A DNA stretch of 9,563 nt, taken from NCBI GenBank assembly GCA_038209965.1, contig JBBQXF010000150.1, forward strand, positions 1 to 9,563, written 5' to 3'. Position numbers and translations under genes: made by a program. The notes below the pieces were generated by a model that was given only the letters and a program-made list of their open reading frames with translations, was not told where the DNA came from and made no database searches. Below, piece by piece: positions 7,848 to 9,563 of this stretch (position 1 is the first letter of the stretch; each line of letters starts with the position of its first letter). The DNA is from JALONO01 sp038209965 (GTDB taxonomy: Bacteria; Bacteroidota; Bacteroidia; Cytophagales; Thermoflexibacteraceae).

Positions 7848-8900
7848 TTATATTTTTTCGGGCACATTAAAATTTATTTTGCCATACTGGCGTTTAATGT
7901 TTTCGATCATTTCCGTTCGGCTGATGCCGCTTCCCCCTTGCACCGACTGCACTAAATTGAATGTCTGAACCAGCTTGCCCGCAAACCAAGTTGCCGGGGC
8001 TATGCCCAACAAATCGGCCACCCGATCGCCGAGCAGAAAACGAAAATATGCCGGCACAAACCCCGGCAAACGTCCTTGGGGCAAGTCCCGAAAGGTCTCG
8101 TTGATGGCTTGGATCAGGGCGGCGGTGAGTTCAGTCCCCACGGCCGATTTTCTAAAATGCCTAGACGCAATCAATTGATCGAGGGTTGCAGCGGCCCGCT
8201 CATCATCGGGCAGCAAATCAGTTTGTACGCCCATGAGCCACCCCACCACTTTCCATAAATGCAGATAGGCCAAGGCATCTTGGTGATCCACCGCAATGCC
8301 GACCTTACGCAGGCCCCGGATCACGATAAAGGAAAACGCCAAGTTGGTGCCCGCCATGTCTTCTTGGTTGATCGGTTGGCCCAGCCCAGCATCCCAGCGG
8401 CCGCTCTGGCCAATGTGGTAGCGCACCGCAGCGTGCATGAGCCGCACTTTGTGCACGGCCGCAAAACCTTCGCCCCCCGGCCCGAAAGCCAGTGGATCAG
8501 TCACTTCCAATACAAATTGGGCAGTTTCGGCCAAGCGGCGCTGAGTATCGGCCATGATCCGGCCCGAGCGGTAGAGCACCTGCGCCCCATCGGCAGCGGC
8601 ATAGCAGTAAGGCAGCGACAGAAAACCGAGCAGGGACATAATGGCTTGGGTACGCTGTTCAAAAAAACGGCAGCCCCGCGCCATCAGCTCAGGATCTGCC
8701 CAAGGTGGCAACTGGGCCGTCTGGGCCAAAAAAGCTGGCACTTCGGCGGGCCAGTCGGCTTGGTGGGCCCCAGCCATGAGCTTGGCAAACTCAGGGGCTC
8801 GGCCTTGGGAAAAAAAGTGGGCGACAATCTGATCGGCCAGCGGATCGGCTATTTGGCGTAACTGGGCCAATTGTTCGTTGGTGTAGGTTGGTTTGTGCAT
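7848..8900 (-). CDS. Oxygenase MpaB / rubber oxygenase (DUF2236) family protein
   Basis: 350 residues from ATG at 8900. An in-frame GTG at 8918 would add six residues, but the ATG is preferred because the family-like sequence begins after it. In the 8918 numbering, conserved stretches include LPPWAD (70-75), SLPYCYAAADGAQVL (101-115), a VRLMHAAVR motif (158-166), PINQEDMAGTNLAFS (182-196) and HLWKVVGWLMG (220-230). This is the pattern of the DUF2236 family, which includes actinobacterial latex-clearing protein (a haem b dioxygenase cleaving polyisoprene) and fungal MpaB. Arg159 and His162 sit in the segment expected to contact haem; I infer this from the motif, not from a structure. No signal peptide or Tat motif is visible, so it is probably cytoplasmic, unlike secreted rubber oxygenases. 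The substrate is unknown. It is the first gene of the three-gene block; the 81-bp gap after it could hold a second promoter. Confidence 0.9.
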   Translation of the reverse strand: MHKPTYTNEQLAQLRQIADPLADQIVAHFFSQGRAPEFAKLMAGAHQADWPAEVPAFLAQTAQLPPWADPELMARGCRFFEQRTQAIMSLLGFLSLPYCYAAADGAQVLYRSGRIMADTQRRLAETAQFVLEVTDPLAFGPGGEGFAAVHKVRLMHAAVRYHIGQSGRWDAGLGQPINQEDMAGTNLAFSFIVIRGLRKVGIAVDHQDALAYLHLWKVVGWLMGVQTDLLPDDERAAATLDQLIASRHFRKSAVGTELTAALIQAINETFRDLPQGRLPGFVPAYFRFLLGDRVADLLGIAPATWFAGKLVQTFNLVQSVQGGSGISRTEMIENIKRQYGKINFNVPEKI

Positions 8901-8983
8901 CGGAATGATTGAAAGCACTAACCCAACTTTTTGCCAAAGCAGAAGGTTTCAAAAAACATCGGGCCCGGTTGTGCACCGTTGTG

Positions 8984-9030
8984 CAAAGTCTGCGACTTTG
9001 TACCTGAAATAAGCGAAAGTCTATGACTTT
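8984..9030. repeat. Pair of AAAGTC-NNN-GACTTT mini-hairpins
   Basis: The first, CAAAGTC-TGC-GACTTTG (8984-9000), has perfect 7-bp arms. The second, AAAGTC-TAT-GACTTT (9016-9030), has perfect 6-bp arms. The arms are the same while the 3-nt loop and the flanks differ. A degenerate third member lies at 1805-1819. Just upstream, GTTGTGCA occurs twice, 10 bp apart (8968 and 8978). These lie upstream of the oxygenase-like gene; the remaining bases of 8901-8983 show no clear promoter. Confidence 0.6.
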
Positions 9031-9043
9031 TGTCAAACGGCGA

Positions 9044-9131
9044 AAAAGTACCTTCGCCTTCAGGCGAAATTTTTTTACCGCTGTCCGAGCGCCGTTGTCC
9101 GAGTCTCCTCGGACGACACCCGCGCCACACG
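9044..9131. repeat. Right modular palindromic repeat element
   Basis: The inverted counterpart of the element at 1858-1943. It contains the hairpin TTCGCCTTCAGGCGAA (9053-9068), then CTGTCCGAG (9081-9089) and the hairpin GTTGTCCGAG-TCTC-CTCGGACGAC (9094-9117, 10-bp arms allowing one G-T pair). It runs directly into the 81-bp tandem array. The 9053-9068 hairpin is the reverse-oriented form of the second hairpin in each array unit. Confidence 0.8.
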
Positions 9132-9563
9132 CAATGTCATTTGTGGGACACAAACAATGGCATGAACAGGTAAGCGAAAAACTAAAATTCGCCCGAAGGC
9201 GAATGTACTTCACAATGTCATTTGTGGGACACAAACAACGGCATGAACAGGTAAGCGAAAAACTAAAATTCGCCCGAAGGCGAATATACTTCACAATGTC
9301 ATTTGTGGGACACAAACAACGGCATGAACAGGTAAGCGAAAAACTAAAATTCGCCTGAAGGCGAAGGTACTTCGCAATGTCATTTGTGGGACACAAACAA
9401 CGGCACGAACAGGTAAGCGAAAAACTAAAATTCGCCCGAAGGCGAAGGTACTTCGCAATGTCATTTGTGGGACACAAACAATGGCACGAACAGGTAAGCG
9501 AAAAACTAAAATTCGCCTGAACGCGAATATACTTCACAATGTCATTTGTGGGACACAAACAAC
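9132..9563. repeat. 81-bp tandem repeat array, five full units plus a partial sixth
   Basis: Units start at 9132, 9213, 9294, 9375 and 9456; a sixth from 9537 is cut by the window edge. The period is exactly 81 with no indels. Only seven unit positions vary (27, 32, 63, 67, 73, 74 and 81). Each unit holds an invariant palindrome TTTGTG-GGA-CACAAA (unit 9-23) and a hairpin ATTCGCC-YGAA-GGCGAAT (unit 56-73, outer pair lost in units 3 and 4, one stem mismatch in unit 5). The invariant stretch AACAGGTAAGCGAAAAACT lies between them. There are no unique spacers, so it is not a CRISPR array. Because 81 is a multiple of three, several frames stay open, but no reading looks like a real protein. Function unknown. 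Confidence 0.9.

Noticed and set aside
9023..9358. Plus-strand protein of 27-residue units (MSFVGHKQ...) over the array
   Set aside because: It is interrupted by TGA in unit 3 and again in unit 5 at the hairpin loop, so the frame is not maintained.
8791..9558. Minus-strand Cys-rich 27-residue repeat protein read through the tandem array
   Set aside because: The frame is open only because the 81-bp unit is a multiple of three and lacks a stop in that phase. Differences between units are mostly amino-acid-changing, and the frame runs out of phase into the oxygenase-like gene.
9132..9563. CRISPR array
   Set aside because: Units abut with no unique spacers; the whole 81 bp is repeated.

Overview
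The window looks like a Bacteroidota chromosome, probably from the Cytophagia/Saprospiria side of the phylum. The main evidence is a 1597-residue surface protein ending in a gliding-motility-type (CHU_C, type IX secretion type B) sorting domain. Helical-hairpin repeats of a style common in that phylum and a possible TAnnTTTG promoter element agree with this. No rRNA, tRNA or transposase gene was seen, so the species cannot be named.

All four recognisable genes lie on the minus strand. From right to left: an MpaB/rubber-oxygenase-like haem protein (8900 to 7848), a CaCA-family calcium/sodium antiporter (7766 to 6816), and a giant secreted beta-propeller/PKD/Ig-like protein (6798 to 2005). The antiporter and the giant protein are only 17 bp apart and probably share a transcript; the oxygenase is 81 bp upstream. 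After a 326-bp gap comes a caspase-like (peptidase C14) protein with helical-hairpin repeats and long charged coiled coils (1678, running off the left edge). It keeps its catalytic His and Cys.

The non-coding DNA is the most unusual part. The three-gene block is bracketed by two inverted copies of a modular palindromic element (1858-1943 and 9044-9130; 78 of 88 aligned positions identical by hand alignment). The right copy runs into a tandem array of 81-bp units, five complete and a sixth cut by the window edge, each able to form two small hairpins. Another near-perfect palindrome with 17-bp arms lies just after the stop of the giant gene. The same palindromic core found in the intergenic elements also occurs in frame inside the coiled-coil region of the caspase-like gene, once closely and once more in a 51-bp tandem duplication. 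This suggests a small repeat family that can spread into both intergenic and coding DNA.

The genes do not form an obvious pathway. The antiporter and giant adhesin-like protein may be linked through calcium and the cell surface, but that is inference. The caspase-like gene is separate from the block and has a visibly more A/T-rich codon style.
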